Assembly: GCA_030280995.1 (NCBI GenBank)
Contig: JASXTE010000002.1
Location: 12,403,683 to 12,467,682 of the forward strand
Source: Hemileia vastatrix
Taxonomy: Eukaryota; Basidiomycota; Pucciniomycetes; Pucciniales; Zaghouaniaceae
Reading direction: 5' to 3'
DNA: 64,000 bases
The notes beneath the pieces were generated by a model. The model was not told where the DNA came from, made no database searches, and saw nothing but the letters and a program-made list of their open reading frames with translations. The first letter of the stretch is position 1; the number at the start of each line of letters is the position of its first letter. This document shows positions 29,718-41,554 of the stretch, in pieces. The position numbers and the translations under genes are program-made.

Positions 29718-31069
29718 GACTCTTATATGATATGATATGAAGATGTAAGTGATGTACAATGTTTTGAGTTATGAAGTGTTATTCTGCGGAGTGCTGCGTA
29801 TGAATGGGATGATGCTGACAAATCAGTGAAATGGGACTTGATGGTGAAATCAGCACTTTTGGTTGAGAAAGTGCGGATTTGAGTGAAATAAGTGACTTAT
29901 TTCATTTTGAAATCCACCAGTATTGGGGCTAGTGTGTTTTGGAAATCCGCACTTATTTAAGTGCGGATTTGGTCAAATTTAAGTGCGGATTTGTAAGTGC
30001 GGATTTGCCAGAACTGACACCCCCTAATACTTGGATTTAAATGCGTGCTAGTGGTGGAAAATAGAAGAATAAAATATAGTTATAGCTTTTATAAGGATAA
30101 TATCAATTTATAAGGGCTTTATAATATATTTCTGAATACTAATAATTGTATTGTAGTGGTTGTTTGAATTGTAGTAATTGAATGATGATAATAAACCGTC
30201 AAAATCACTCCTTACTTATACCCAAATCCACTGGAGTGCACAGACCTTCAATCCAGATGATGTCACTGCTATCCCCGGCAATTACAGCACTGTAAGGGCT
30301 CATCACCTCCCCATGGCATCCACTTCAAGCAGTTTCAACACCCAGACCTCCAGTAAGGACCCTCCATCACTATTAATAATAACACAGAGTCATACCATAA
30401 ATAGAAAACCCAGATAAAAGCGGATACCATAAAGAAACAGGTAAAATAAATGATCAAAAAGAGATTTAATGAAACTAAAAGCATATAAGGAAACAAATAA
30501 AATGTCCAAGCCCCCAATAACATCCCCAAGCATCCACATTAACCCAGAAACATCCTTCTAACCCATAAATCCGTGAATAACCATCCAAGGAAGTAATTTG
30601 AGTTGTCCAAACTGGGTGTATGCGCCTGATATAGGTGTCTATGCTTCTGTAGGCGTTGTGAGTCCACTGATTTTGTCCATATGACCTAAAATAAGCAGAA
30701 AAACAAAGGTTATAGGCTATTAAGGGGCTAAAACCCACTTATATACCTAAATATACATAATATACTGCATATTTCACTGAATATGAGATTTATGTATACA
30801 TATAAGCTTATGTATGTCAATAATTACTTCATATCACTTAAGATAAGTATATTATGACTCCATTAAAACCTTAATAAGTATTATTAGGCCATGGATAAGC
30901 TATTTAAACTATTATAAATTATATAATAGAATAATAATTATATATATATATAATAAAATAATATATATTATTATTTTAACCTTATTTTTAAGATATAAGC
31001 TTAATCTAGTTAAGGTTATCTTATTTTAAGCATAAGAAATACTCAGTCCTAAGGATATTTAGGCTGACA

Positions 31070-31081
31070 CTCCCTCACCCC
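31070..31081 (-). other. Gypsy-2 polypurine tract
   Basis: On the minus strand GGGGTGAGGGAG directly precedes the 3' LTR start TGTCAG. Matches the gypsy-1 tract at 10 of 12 bases. Confidence 0.85.
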
Positions 31082-31186
31082 AAAAAAAACAATAAAAAAA
31101 ATGTTAAGACATTTTAGTTAAACTTAAGGAGTGAAATAATAAAATAAAAAAATAATTTTTATAATACATATACTGAATGAACAGTA

Positions 31187-34100
31187 TTATTTAGATTTAA
31201 ATTTTTTCAAGAGATTTTTAAGATCAGAGATTTCATTTTCTGGAATCCACTGGTCATATTCACTTGATTTATTTTTAAATCTTAATAGATACTCAACTCC
31301 CTTTTCTTTAGTAAGGTGTCTCTTTTTAAGTATCTTTTCAATTTCTGCCTTTTCCAATATTTCTTCAGGTTGCTGTTTATGCCTTCCTGATCTTCTTGGA
31401 AATAGAGCAGTAACATTAGAATGGTATGGTTTTATAAGAGAAATAGGAAATACTGGATGTTTTCTATCAGATGGTGCATATAGAATAACCTCAACAGCAT
31501 TATTACCAACCATCTTTTTAAGTACAAATGGTCCAATGAATGGATCCTTCAATTTAACATTACCATTTAAATTGAAATGTAGCGTTGAAATAAGGACTTC
31601 ATCACCCTCTTTGAACATTTGTTCTTTATGGGCTTTATCTCATCTTTTCTTTTCATACTCAAAAGCCTTATTTATACATTCTTGAGCATGTTTTCTGCAT
31701 AGTTCCTGCATCTGAAGAAAAGATTTAGTACCTGGATGAATATCCAATCTAGGTAACTTATTAAGAGTCTTAGCAGGGTTATTAGGTACATAACCCAACC
31801 ATAACTCAAATGGCTTTTTGCCAGTGACAGAATGTACTGTACTATTATATGCAAATTCTAAACCTGGGATAAGGGTTACCCAATCATGCGTGAATTTGTC
31901 ATTGTCTTTAAAATTAAGACCAAAAGCACAGTATCTTCTTATCATATCTTCTAAGGTTTGTATCATTCTTTCTGCTAGCCCATCAGTTTGTGGATGGTGT
32001 GCTGTAGAAAGTTTTAATTGACACCCTGAAACATCCATAAGTGACGTCCAGAACTCAGAAGTAAATTTAGGATCTCTGTCAGAAACTATTGCTTTGGGGA
32101 AACCTGCTGTATTTAACATTTTTGTCCACCATAAAAAAGCTAAGTCCTTTGCAGAAACCTCTTTGTGGGTAGGAATGAATTTACACATCTTTGTAAATCT
32201 ATCTACAATTACCCAGCAGGAGTTATAACTCTTATGCCCTGCTATTGGCAAACCTGTTACAAAGTCCATGTTAATGATTTCCCATGGAGCTTTTGGTTGC
32301 TCAATTTGTTGTAATAAACCAGCTCTTTTTCCTGTTAATCTTTTAGATTTTTGACAAGAATCACATGTTTCAACATATTTCTGAACATCCTCAGACATGT
32401 TAATCCACCAAGCTGTGTTTTTTACTCTGGTTAATGTTTTATGGTAGTCAAAATGACCTGCTAATATATCATCATGACATATACTTAACATTAACTCCTT
32501 CATTGAAGGGGGAATTACAATTACATTACTTAATTTTTTCCTGTAATTTATAAAACCATCCTCAATGGAAAATTTTCCTTTCTCTAATGCCTCTTTATAC
32601 TTAATTGGTAATGTTTTTATTAAAACATTCATTGAAGCATTAGATGGATCATTTAATATTGTAGTTAATTTACTTAAGTCAGGATCTGAATTATAATTAT
32701 CAAGAATTGATTGCATAAATTCATCCTCAAGATCTACAATATAAATGCCATAAATGTTAATAATCTCTGACTCAGGAACATAAGCAGGATTATCATCATT
32801 ATTAGGCAGAGGTACTCTAGATAATAGATCTACATTAGAGTGCAAGGTTCCTGCTCTATGTGTAATAGTCATCCGTCCTCTGTATTCTTGTACAGCTAAT
32901 TGCCATCTAAACATGTGTCTATTAGGAGTTTTCATGTTTAAGAGTGACTTAACTGCACTACAGTCAGTGATTAACTCAAATTTTTGGTCTTCAAGGTAAT
33001 AATGTAGCTTTTCAAGAGCCCATACTACTGCCAAACATTCAAGTTGAGTAGCACCATATTTCAATTCACCACTTCTCAGAGTACGTGAAATATAGCAGAT
33101 TACTACTTCTGACATTTTACCTTCAATAAGTTGTTTTTGATGTAAAGCAGCACCCAGTCCAATAAAACTTGCATCTGTATATAATACAAAAGGTAATTGG
33201 AAATCTGGTAATCCCAAGATAGGAGCTGTCATTAAACATTCCTTCAACTTATTGAAAGCTTGTTGTCTTTCATTATTCCAAATGAAAGCTTCTGATTTCT
33301 TTATCAGTGTGGTCAGTGGTGCAGCAATTGATTGGTAGTTTTTTATATATTGTCTATAATAACCACACATTCCAAGAAAAGATTGTACATCCTTCACATT
33401 TTGAGAAATGCCAATATTTTTTATTGCAGCCACTTTATTTTGGTCTACACATATTTGTAAGCCAGATACAATATGACCAAGCACTTTTAAAGATTCAAAC
33501 CCAAATTTACATTTTTTCAATGCAAGGGTCATTTTTATTTCATCCATTTTCTGGAATACTTTCCTTAAATGGATTAAGTGTTCATCAAAAGTTTTAGAGA
33601 ACACTATGATGTCATCAATGTATACCATTAACCATCCCTCAATCATTTCATTATGGAATGTTATATCCATTAACTTCTGAAATACTGATGGAGCATTTTT
33701 TGGTCCAAATGGCATTCTGACATACTTATAAATTCCCATGTGTGTTGTTATCAACAAAAAGTTCTGTGAATTCTTTTCAACAGGAATTTGATGGTACCCT
33801 TTATTTCCATCTAGGCAACTTATATATTTAGCACCTTTAAGGGTAGCATGTATAGAGGCAATCCTTGGCAAGGGATAAACATCATCTACTGTAAATTTAT
33901 TTAATGCTCTATAATCACCGCACAGTCTTGCTGTATCTTGTTCATAAGAAATTAGCACTGGTGATATTACACAATATTTTGGCGTAGTTTCAACCTTCTC
34001 AAGAATGTTCATTTTCAATAACATCTTAATATTATCCTCTATGTCTTTCCTCTTCATTGGTGAAGCAGGGTATGGTTTCTTTTTAAGACTAGCAGGAATA

Positions 34101-36778
34101 TTATCCATATCACAGGTTAAACTAATTTTCATTTCATGATCTTTTACAAGGCCAAGTTCATTTGTACCATGTGCAAAAGCCATTGGAAAAGCTTTAATTA
34201 ATTCCAAAATATTATCTTTCTCAGTTTCACTTATCTGAGTGCCAAATGATGCTTTTGAAATTTCTGTTTCCAGAAGTTCCATCTCATTGGATTCTCTTCC
34301 TTTAGACGGGGAATTTGTTACTGACTCAATGTGTAAGACTGTGTTAAAAGAATTTATTTTAAATTTCCTTTTACCATTCATGCCAATTGTAAAATTGTTA
34401 TTAGCAGGGTCTAATTTTACACCAAATTTAGTCAGAATATCATTTCCAATGATAAAACAGTTACTACAATTAGTATTATCCATTACTACAAAGTCACAAG
34501 TTACCCTTACATAACCATGTTGGTGTTTAAAGAAAACAGCAGCTTTGTATTTACCAATGGGGTGTAGTACTGATCCAAAACCTCTCCAATTTTTATTTTG
34601 AAGTGGTTCAAGCTTAAACTTATATTCACTATCAATTTTCTGTAATGTATTAGTGGAAACAACTGAACCAGAAGCTCCTGTGTCCAATACTATATTAACA
34701 TTTTCACCAGAAATGATAGCTGGAACCGTGATAGGTGTCATTCTAAAGTTATCAGCTTGTATATCCTTAATGATTTCAGCATCTTCAAAATTCATTAAAG
34801 ATTCATTTGAGTCCATATTTAATATTGGATTTTCAAAGATGGACAAATCATCTTCCAACATACAGACTTCATTTTCATCACTATATGAGATATTTCTGTC
34901 ATAATCACTTGATTCTTTACTTTCTTCAGTTTCAGTTTCAGATTCACGTTGATTTTCAACAATATTTATGTTTTTCTCACATTTGCGACCTTTTACCCAA
35001 GGTTTGTTACACTTATAACAAGTATTTGTTTCATACTTTTTAGATACTACAGGTGCAGTAGGTTTTTTCTGCTTCTCCTGAAGTGTTTTTGAACTCTGAG
35101 TTTTTACAGGTTCAACATTTTGCTTATAAGTTGAATACCTTGATTCATACTTATGGTTTAATAATATTTCATTGCAAATATTAATAAAGTCAGAATATTC
35201 AGTAACATTTAATGTTCTAGCTACAACAATGTCTCTGACAGATATAGGTAATTTGTATATTATCTTATCTTTCCATAAGTTGAAATCCATATGAGGCTCA
35301 ATGGCTTTTAATATTTTGTTTAAATTCATTAAAAATACCATAGGTTTGTCACCATTCAACGTATTATACCTAGTTTTCTCATACAGTCTTTGCTGTGTAA
35401 GCCTGAATTTAGAGCCTCCAAATTGTTTTTCAATAAGTTGTTTCCATTCAGCCCAAGAGTAGTCTCTACCCTCACTTAAGACAGCTTCAAACCATAATAA
35501 AGCAACATCCTTAAATAAAGAAATTAATTTTGATTTTATCTCTTCATCTGGTAACTTATATGAGAATTTCAAGTTGTCAATTCTTTGAATAAAATGTTGC
35601 CAATCAGAGCTGGCTTCCCCATCATAAGTTGGGTACTGATCTATCTTAGGCCAGTTCTTCTGATTGGATTATATCTCACTAATCTTAGGTAAATTCAACA
35701 ACTCATTCACTTTTGATAAATGGTCTTGTATTTCTTCCTGCACGGATTTGTGACGTACATTTTCAGATTTGACACTACCACCAGATGGTTTTAATTGTGG
35801 TGGTACAGGGAAGGAATGAGATTCACTTTTGCCAATGAAAGGATTATTATTATATTGATTATACTTATGATTATCCTGGTTCATTAGTAGATTGGCAGTT
35901 TCAATCTCAACTTTAGTTAATCTTTGTAGCAACTCAGAGACACTTTGATTTGTCTGGGCAAAAGATAACTTTGTTCTTGATTCAGTCTTTAATAAGTGTG
36001 TTTCATATAATTTTTCTAACTCACAAAATTTGTTTGAAAGGTCATTATATTTATTACTCAATGAATCATATTTAAGAGTTAGAGACAAATGTTCCTTCTC
36101 TAATTCTTTATTGCGTGTTGCTAATTGAGAAATGTTCAATGTCAAGGATGAAATTGTATCACTAGTGAGCTTAACTGTCTGTTCCTCACAATCAGTCATT
36201 CTATTCCACAATGCTGAAACAATTCTATGGACAGTTGGATTATTGTTAAAATATTCCATGTCCTCCTTTTCAATTCTCTCACTCTCCTGTGAACTTCTCA
36301 TCTCACTAGTAGGTGGTTGCAACTGAGGATTAACTGTATTATCATTGTATATAGTACTGTTATTATGGACAAAAGACAAGTCAGGTGTATCTACTCTAAA
36401 ACCTAAATTTCTTAAATCCTCCTCTATTTTTTGTACAGATTTAACATCAATAGAATTACCTATATTGTAATTATCAGTATTATGTCTAATCTGAGAGGGT
36501 AAGTTACTTACCAAGGGATGGTTGCCAGTCCTTATTTTTGGCGCTTTTTTCCCTTGTAAGGGTGAGCTGAGGAAGTCAGATGAGGGGGTGGATCCCTGTT
36601 GCAACTGTGGCTTGTCCACTGTTGGTGAAACCAGTCCCATTTCCATTTGTCTACCAGGATTTTCTCCTGGGAGTGAGTGGACCCTCCTTGGGTAGGGGGT
36701 TGCTGATTTGATTGACTGGGCTGGCCTCCCTTTAATTCTTCCATTGCCTGATTCATCTGCTGAAATCCTACCTTGCAA
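31187..36778 (-). pseudogene. Gypsy-2 gag-pol polyprotein frame with two in-frame stops
   Basis: One frame runs from 36778 to 31187. It starts without an ATG (TTG after a stop), in the -1 frame relative to ORF1. Coiled coil about 36300-35950; TAA at 35671-35669 just before the gag domain; then YKLPDEEIKSKLISLFKDVA. Knuckle CYKCNKPWVKGRKC (His replaced by Arg) near 35000; protease VLDTGASGSVVS near 34680; RT YIDDIIVFSKT near 33610; RNase H LYTDASFIGLGAALHQ near 33170; integrase HHCC at 32480-32345 and D,D,E in NMDFVTGL, SDRDPKF, TDGLAERM. A TGA near 31637 replaces the Trp kept in gypsy-1 after FEYEKKR. The chromodomain EYLLRFKNKSSEYDQWIPENEIS ends the protein. Confidence 0.93.
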
Positions 36779-37053
36779 TTGTTTTGCAACTGCTCTACTT
36801 CTTTGAACATGAGAGATTTTGATTCCTCCAACTTCAGAACCTGTTTGGCCAGGTGGGACAGTTGATCCTGAAGAGGAGGAGACGTCTTTTTGATAGTTAT
36901 CTTTTTAAGAGGGCGTCCTTTTCCTCTATAATCATGCTTTCTGGCTGGGGGTACTGTTGTCCCTCCATGGTGATGTCCTGGAAAGTTTTTGTTAGCTTTA
37001 GACCTGGTATTATAAGCAGGCTGTTCACTTACACTGTCCTGGGGAGCACTCAT
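36532..37053 (-). CDS. Gypsy-2 ORF1 (coiled-coil, Gln-rich), overlapping the gag frame
   Basis: ATG at 37053 (MSAPQDSVSEQPAYNTRSKAN), about 173 codons to a TAA at 36532. Basic stretch RGKGRPLKKITIKK, then a coiled coil (LQDQLSHLAKQVLKLEE) and a Gln/Ser/Pro-rich tail with VDKWKWDWFHQQW. It overlaps the gag frame for about 250 bp. Thirty bases after the TAA the same frame reads PW-stop in TTGGTAAGTAA, as in gypsy-1 (19451-19461). As gag has no early ATG here and ORF1 has one, ORF1 may be the translation entry and join gag by a -1 shift, or be spliced at GTAAGT. Function unknown. Confidence 0.68.
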   Translation of the reverse strand: MSAPQDSVSEQPAYNTRSKANKNFPGHHHGGTTVPPARKHDYRGKGRPLKKITIKKTSPPLQDQLSHLAKQVLKLEESKSLMFKEVEQLQNNCKVGFQQMNQAMEELKGGQPSQSNQQPPTQGGSTHSQEKILVDKWKWDWFHQQWTSHSCNRDPPPHLTSSAHPYKGKKRQK

Positions 37054-37548
37054 ATTGTTCAGAATGACAATATTTTACGTCTACAAAAGGAAAAACTCTA
37101 TGGAATTAGTAGACAAAAGATATTAGCAATTATATTACTAATAAAAAAGCAATGGAGCTTACCCTGAATTTATATCTTTATTTATTTAAATAAATTGTAA
37201 GAAAAATTCGAAAAAGTCTGTTAAAAATATAATAATAAGTTTAACTAGACCTCTATAAGGGTGAATAATTAGCTTACCAAGCTTTAGCCAAATACCAATT
37301 TAATTGGGTGTTATATTGGTGTCCAAATACCAAGTGAAATTGGGTTTATATTGGGTACAGTTACTACTGTAAATATCTAATTTTTATGATAAAAAATTAG
37401 TACAATTATTATAAGGGTTCTTTTCCGCAATCAATGAGTTATGATGACCCACTAATATGCAGCAGACCCAAATATTTGGTTAATTTTGAGCTGTACTAAG
37501 GTAAAAATCACGTCCCAAGGCTTATACTAAATAATAAGTAAAATATAA

Positions 37549-37563
37549 GGAAAGACCCCCAAT
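37549..37563 (-). other. Gypsy-2 candidate primer binding site
   Basis: ATTGGGGGTCTTTCC directly after the 5' LTR on the minus strand, conserved with gypsy-1. The tRNA is not identified. Confidence 0.5.
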
Positions 37564-38739
37564 TGTCAGTATAGTCTAGTATATAAGTATGATATAATAG
37601 TGTTATTTTATGGTCCTACTACTTATTGATAAATGATTTAGTGATTAAACCTCAGGGGAAGACTAATAAAATAGTTATACTCAAATAAAACTCACAATAC
37701 TTGGATTTAAATGCGTGCTAGTGGTGGAAAATAGAAGAATAAAATATAGTTATAGCTTTTATAAGGATAATATCAATTTATAAGGGCTTTATAATATATT
37801 TCTGAGTACTAATAATTGTATTGTAGTGGTTGTTTGAATTGTAGTAATTGAATGATGATAATAAACCGTCAAAATCACTCCTTACTTATACCCAAATCCA
37901 CTGGAGTGCACAGACCTTCAATCCAGATGATGTCACTGCTATCCCCGGCAATTACAGCACTGTAAGGGCTCATCACCTCCCCATGGCGTCCACTTCAAGC
38001 AGTTTCAACACCCAGACCTCCAGTAAGGACCCTCCATCACTATTAATAATAACACAGAGTCATACCATAAATAGAAAACCCAGATAAAAGCGGATACCAT
38101 AAAGAAACAGGTAAAATAAATGATCAAAAAGAGATTTAATGAAACTAAAAGCATATAAGGAAACAAATAAAATGTCCAAGCCCCCAATAACATCCCCAAG
38201 CATCCACATTAACCCAGAAACATCCTTCTAACCCATAAATCCGTGAATAACCATCCAAGGAAGTAATTTGAGTTGTCCAAACTGGGTGTATGCGCCTGAT
38301 ATAGGTGTCTATGCTTCTGTAGGCGTTGTGAGTCCACTGATTTTGTCCATATGACCTAAAATAAGCAGAAAAACAAAGGTTATAGGCTATTAAGGGGCTA
38401 AAACCCACTTATATACCTAAATATACATAATATACTGCATATTTCACTGAATATGAGATTTATGTATACATATAAGCTTATGTATGTCAATAATTACTTC
38501 ATATCACTTAAGATAAGTATATTATGACTCCATTAAAACCTTAATAAGTATTATTAGGCCATGGATAAGCTATTTAAACTATTATAAATTATATAATAGA
38601 ATAATAATTATATATATATATAATAAAATAATATATATTATTATTTTAACCTTATTTTTAAGATATAAGCTTAATCTAGTTAAGGTTATCTTATTTTAAG
38701 CATAAGATATACTCAGTCCTAAGGATATTTAGGCTGACA
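37564..38739 (-). repeat. Gypsy-2 5' LTR (right, 1176 bp)
   Basis: TGTCAG to CTGACA. It retains the empty H1-C target site near 37692-37703. AT-rich with a (TA)n stretch near 38610. Confidence 0.94.
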
Positions 38740-38985
38740 CTTACATGATTTATTTTGGTTTGGTAAATGGTGTGATTGAAACAATTCGGAACTCTTCTCA
38801 GGATCATCACCAAAATGACCAAAGCTCCACCTGGCTTGGAATCTTGTCAAGAGTTCACACATTTTGGATGTTCATTTCAAATCAGTGAGAAATTAATCCA
38901 CCAAAGAAACAAGGTAAAAAAAGTAGGTAAATTTAAAAAATATAAAAAAACTTTATGTATATCTAAAAAGTATGGGGATGAGTAG
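38740..38985 (+). pseudogene. TET/JBP-like gene of H2-d, 3' fragment
   Basis: Resumes the oxygenase gene after gypsy-2: DLFWFGKWCD-like sequence (frame disturbed), then TIRNSSQDHHQNDQSST in mixed frames, and finally the open end EFTHFGCSFQISEKLIH ... SKKYGDE stop at 38985. Matches the C-terminus of the 49737-50547 copy almost base for base. Together with 11120-11454 and 26240-26999 it makes one gene split into three. Confidence 0.68.
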
Positions 38986-39289
38986 AGTCATCAAACATTT
39001 TTTATTTTTTCATAAATTTTTTATAAATAACTCTTATATCTCAAATTCCTAAAGTGAAGTAATGGGCCGGTGACCTTGTGTTTTATAAATGGTAATCATG
39101 ACAACATTAATTTTTTTCATGAGATTCCTCTGGCCTAAACTTGTTGAAAGTCACAAACATTTTTTTCTAGATTTTATCTGCATTTTGGCTAGAAGAATTG
39201 TCATCACATTAAAACTAGGGAAATTAATACATATTAGTTTTTTATATATTAATCTATGTAATTGTATCAAATTTTGGTCTTTCTCACCC

Positions 39290-39790
39290 CTTAATTTAAT
39301 AAAATTCAGGGGGGGTATTGCCAAATTTTCAAATCTGACATGCAAAATTGATGACTTGTAAATATTTTGGTGATACCCACCCCTTACTTCACTAAAATGC
39401 AGGGGGGGTATTGCCAAATTTTCAAATCTGACATGTAAAATTTTTGACTTGTAAAAATTTTGGTGATACAATCACTCCCTTCAAAAAAATGCAGAGGGGG
39501 GGGAATCGCCAAATTTTCATATCAGAATTGCAAAATTTTGGACTTGAAATTTTGGTGATACCCATCCCTTACTTCAATAAAATGCAGGGGGGAGTATTGC
39601 CGAAATTTCTTATAAGACTTGAGGAATTCTTGACTTGAAAGAATTTTGGTGATACCAGTAAAATGCAGGGGGTAGTAATGCAAAATTTTCATATAAGACT
39701 TTCAACATTCTTGACTTGAACAAATTTCGGTAATACCCACCCCTTACTTCAAAAAAATGCATGTGGGAGATTGGAAAATTTTATTTAAAA
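39290..39790. repeat. About 91-bp tandem repeat, H2-d copy
   Basis: Five or so units of the form AAATTTTCAAATCTGACATG, TTTGGTGATACCCACCCCTTACTTCA, AAATGCAGGGGGGTATTGCC, on the opposite strand to the H2-a array. Lies between the TET-like and Myb-like genes as in the other copies. Confidence 0.72.
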
Positions 39791-39926
39791 AATAATTTTT
39801 AACATTAAAATACAAAAATTTAACCAATGATGGACAGAGTAATGAAATACAGGAAATTATTGTAAAATTATATGTAAAAATAATTATGAATAGTTGAAGT
39901 GTGAAAGAAATAAAACAAACAATTCA

Positions 39927-41196
39927 TCAAAAAAATTTCAAAAGACATTCAATTTCCTCATAAGATTTATTGGCTTTAACACATTCCATTAAAAAAAATT
40001 TCTTCTTTGAGTTTTCTTCAAGATCATGAGTAAATTTAATATGTTCCATTAATTTTTGATGCTTGAGTGTTTTCTCCTCTTTCTTTTATTTTTCAATACT
40101 AAGAGTTAGCTCAAATTTCTTCTCCTCCAAGTTTTGTGCCCTATCCTCCCTTCTTAAAGAAAGCGTGTATTGTTTCTTTTGAAATTTGAGAGTATCTCTT
40201 GCAAATTCAACTTTACCTAGAGTGAAAAGGAATATTAACAAAAGAAAAGAAAAGCCAACTTAATTATTTAGAGGTATGCTATCACTTACCAGATTCACAT
40301 TTCTCCAAAAAATCATCAATGAAAGAAAAAGGGGTTTGTGAAAAACTATCTCTGTTTTTCTTTCTTTGACTGTTGAAGCTCAAAGTAGTTGAAGGTCTTT
40401 GCTTTTTTTGGAGGTAAAATTTTCCTCTTCATCATTGATTCTAGCTTCAGACTCACTTGCTTAAGGATCCTGGGTTTGTTAATTAGCCTTTTTAATACTA
40501 AAAAAATTAAAACAACTAGACAAGAAATAAAGACTTACTGGAGTAGGATCATGTTGGTTTATATCACTATAAGGATCTATTGGAAAGCTATCTAGATTTG
40601 TTGAATTTAGAACAGGGGAGGCTTGAGTGGAGGAAGAGGATGGGAAAATATTTGCTTTGATATCATGTTCAGAGATAGCATCTTCACCATCCAACATTTT
40701 TGTAGGATTAACATCAGCTCAATCTTCAAAAATAGCATCCATCTCTTTAAAGTAAGGACATAAATATTCAAGTTTATCATCTATGAATTTTATGCCCTTA
40801 CTGATATTGATTTGGGTAATACTAAACCCAGTGGAAGATGAAAGAGTCTTTGCCCTCTTGTATTTGGCTTGGTACTTCTTGAAACATTCAGACATCTGTT
40901 TAGGTAAAAGATCTATCCCTCCCTTGGTCTTACTCTGTAATTCATTGGCCATTAGTAGATAATTATTAACTTTTGATGCAGGGAGCTGTCCTACTTTAGT
41001 TGCATTTTCAGTACCAAAACAAGAATCATAGTTAGATTTAGTTTTCAGCCAGTTGATAAGAATGAGATGATCTTTTTTAATTGAACAGTCTTTGATTTCT
41101 TAGTTAAGTGGGGGAGACAGGGAATAGTGCAATTTGACAAACAAATGGGGGAAAGCTGACTTTGAGAAGATATATGATGACAGGAAATGTTAAGAT
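39927..41196 (-). pseudogene. Myb/SANT-like coiled-coil gene of H2-d, decayed
   Basis: Homologue of 12641-14038. The start codon is gone (ATG changed to ATT near 41196) and frameshifts follow, although SKTVQLKK and, at 40952-40719, MANELQSKTKGGIDLLPKQM ... LCPYFKEMDAIFED remain open. Unlike H2-a, the LDGEDAISEHDI segment (40697-40660) has no stop. The 18-residue coiled-coil array is shortened (about 40080-40215). The C-terminus KSYEEIECLLKFF ends at 39927. Confidence 0.7.
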
Positions 41197-41554
41197 AATT
41201 TAAGATGAAAAGGATCAATAACAAGCAGATGAGATAGTGAGGTGTTCTGAATGGAGATAATAGACAGGATGAGATGAGAATGGGATTGGGCAGCAAGGTA
41301 GAAGGCATATTCAGAGAGTAGTCAAAGATGTGGTTATGAATGAAAGTAGGTCAAGATGTGGTTATGACAGAAAGTTGTCTAATATGTGGTTATGAAAAAT
41401 TTATTAGAAAAATGTTGGATAAGAGGTAAACTTTGACAAGTAAAATATCTAATAACCCAATTATTAGCAAAAATAATTGTGGAAGATAATTGGGGTATAA
41501 GGATTTTTATCTGCAATTAATTTAATTGCGGATCAGTCAACTTTGATGCCCCTT

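Larger units (their letters stand above)
27135..30025 (-). mobile_element. H1-C: 2891-bp Harbinger-like transposon with both TIRs
   Basis: TIR AGGGGGTGTCAGTTCTGGCAAA at 27135 and its complement ending at 30025. Target duplication AAT (27132-27134, 30026-30028) is proved by the empty site CACAATACTTGG in the other gypsy-2 LTR (about 37692-37703). Subterminal DNA at both ends carries repeated AAATCCGCACTTA motifs. It encodes an intact transposase (minus) and a duplicated remnant of a second gene. As it lies inside a young retrotransposon, it moved very recently. Confidence 0.95.
27000..31069 (-). repeat. Gypsy-2 3' LTR (left), split by H1-C
   Basis: LTR blocks 27000-27134 and 30029-31069 (one AAT copy belongs to the H1-C duplication). 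The identical 79-residue ORF at 30178-30417 and 37848-38087, and those near 30335-30738 and 38005-38408, are repeated only because they lie in the two LTRs. Confidence 0.93.
27000..38739 (-). mobile_element. Gypsy-2: near-intact Ty3/gypsy chromovirus, minus strand
   Basis: LTRs start TGTCAG and end CTGACA. Left LTR (3') is 27000-31069, interrupted by H1-C; right LTR (5') is 37564-38739. Both are 1176 bp once H1-C is removed, and I found only three differences (30126, 30317 and 31047 areas), so the insertion is young. It is related to gypsy-1 throughout. Coding is one frame apart from two in-frame stops. No clean 5-bp duplication is visible: flanks are CATAAG and CTTACA, although the interrupted oxygenase gene resumes correctly at 38740. 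Confidence 0.93.
8336..41554 (+). mobile_element. H2-d: H2 Harbinger-like transposon split by two LTR retrotransposons
   Basis: Three separated blocks join into one H2 element: 8336-11454, 26240-26999 and 38740-41554, about 6.7 kb in all. The order is transposase (+), spacer with pyrimidine tract, TET/JBP-like gene (+), about 91-bp repeats, Myb-like gene (-), TIR. The intact order is confirmed by H2-b, where the same junction sequences are uninterrupted apart from a solo LTR. The far terminus reads GATGCCCCTT at 41545-41554 (TIR complement with changes), followed by AAT. The transposase-side terminus is lost in the palindrome near 8335. Gypsy-1 sits at 11455-26234 and gypsy-2 at 27000-38739. 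Confidence 0.8.

Noticed and set aside
30178..30417. Identical 79-residue ORF repeated at 37848-38087
   Set aside because: Both lie at the same place in the two gypsy-2 LTRs; identity follows from LTR duplication and there is no domain or codon signal.
39290..39790. Possible CRISPR-like array
   Set aside because: Contiguous, imperfect units of about 91 bp without spacers in a eukaryotic transposon.
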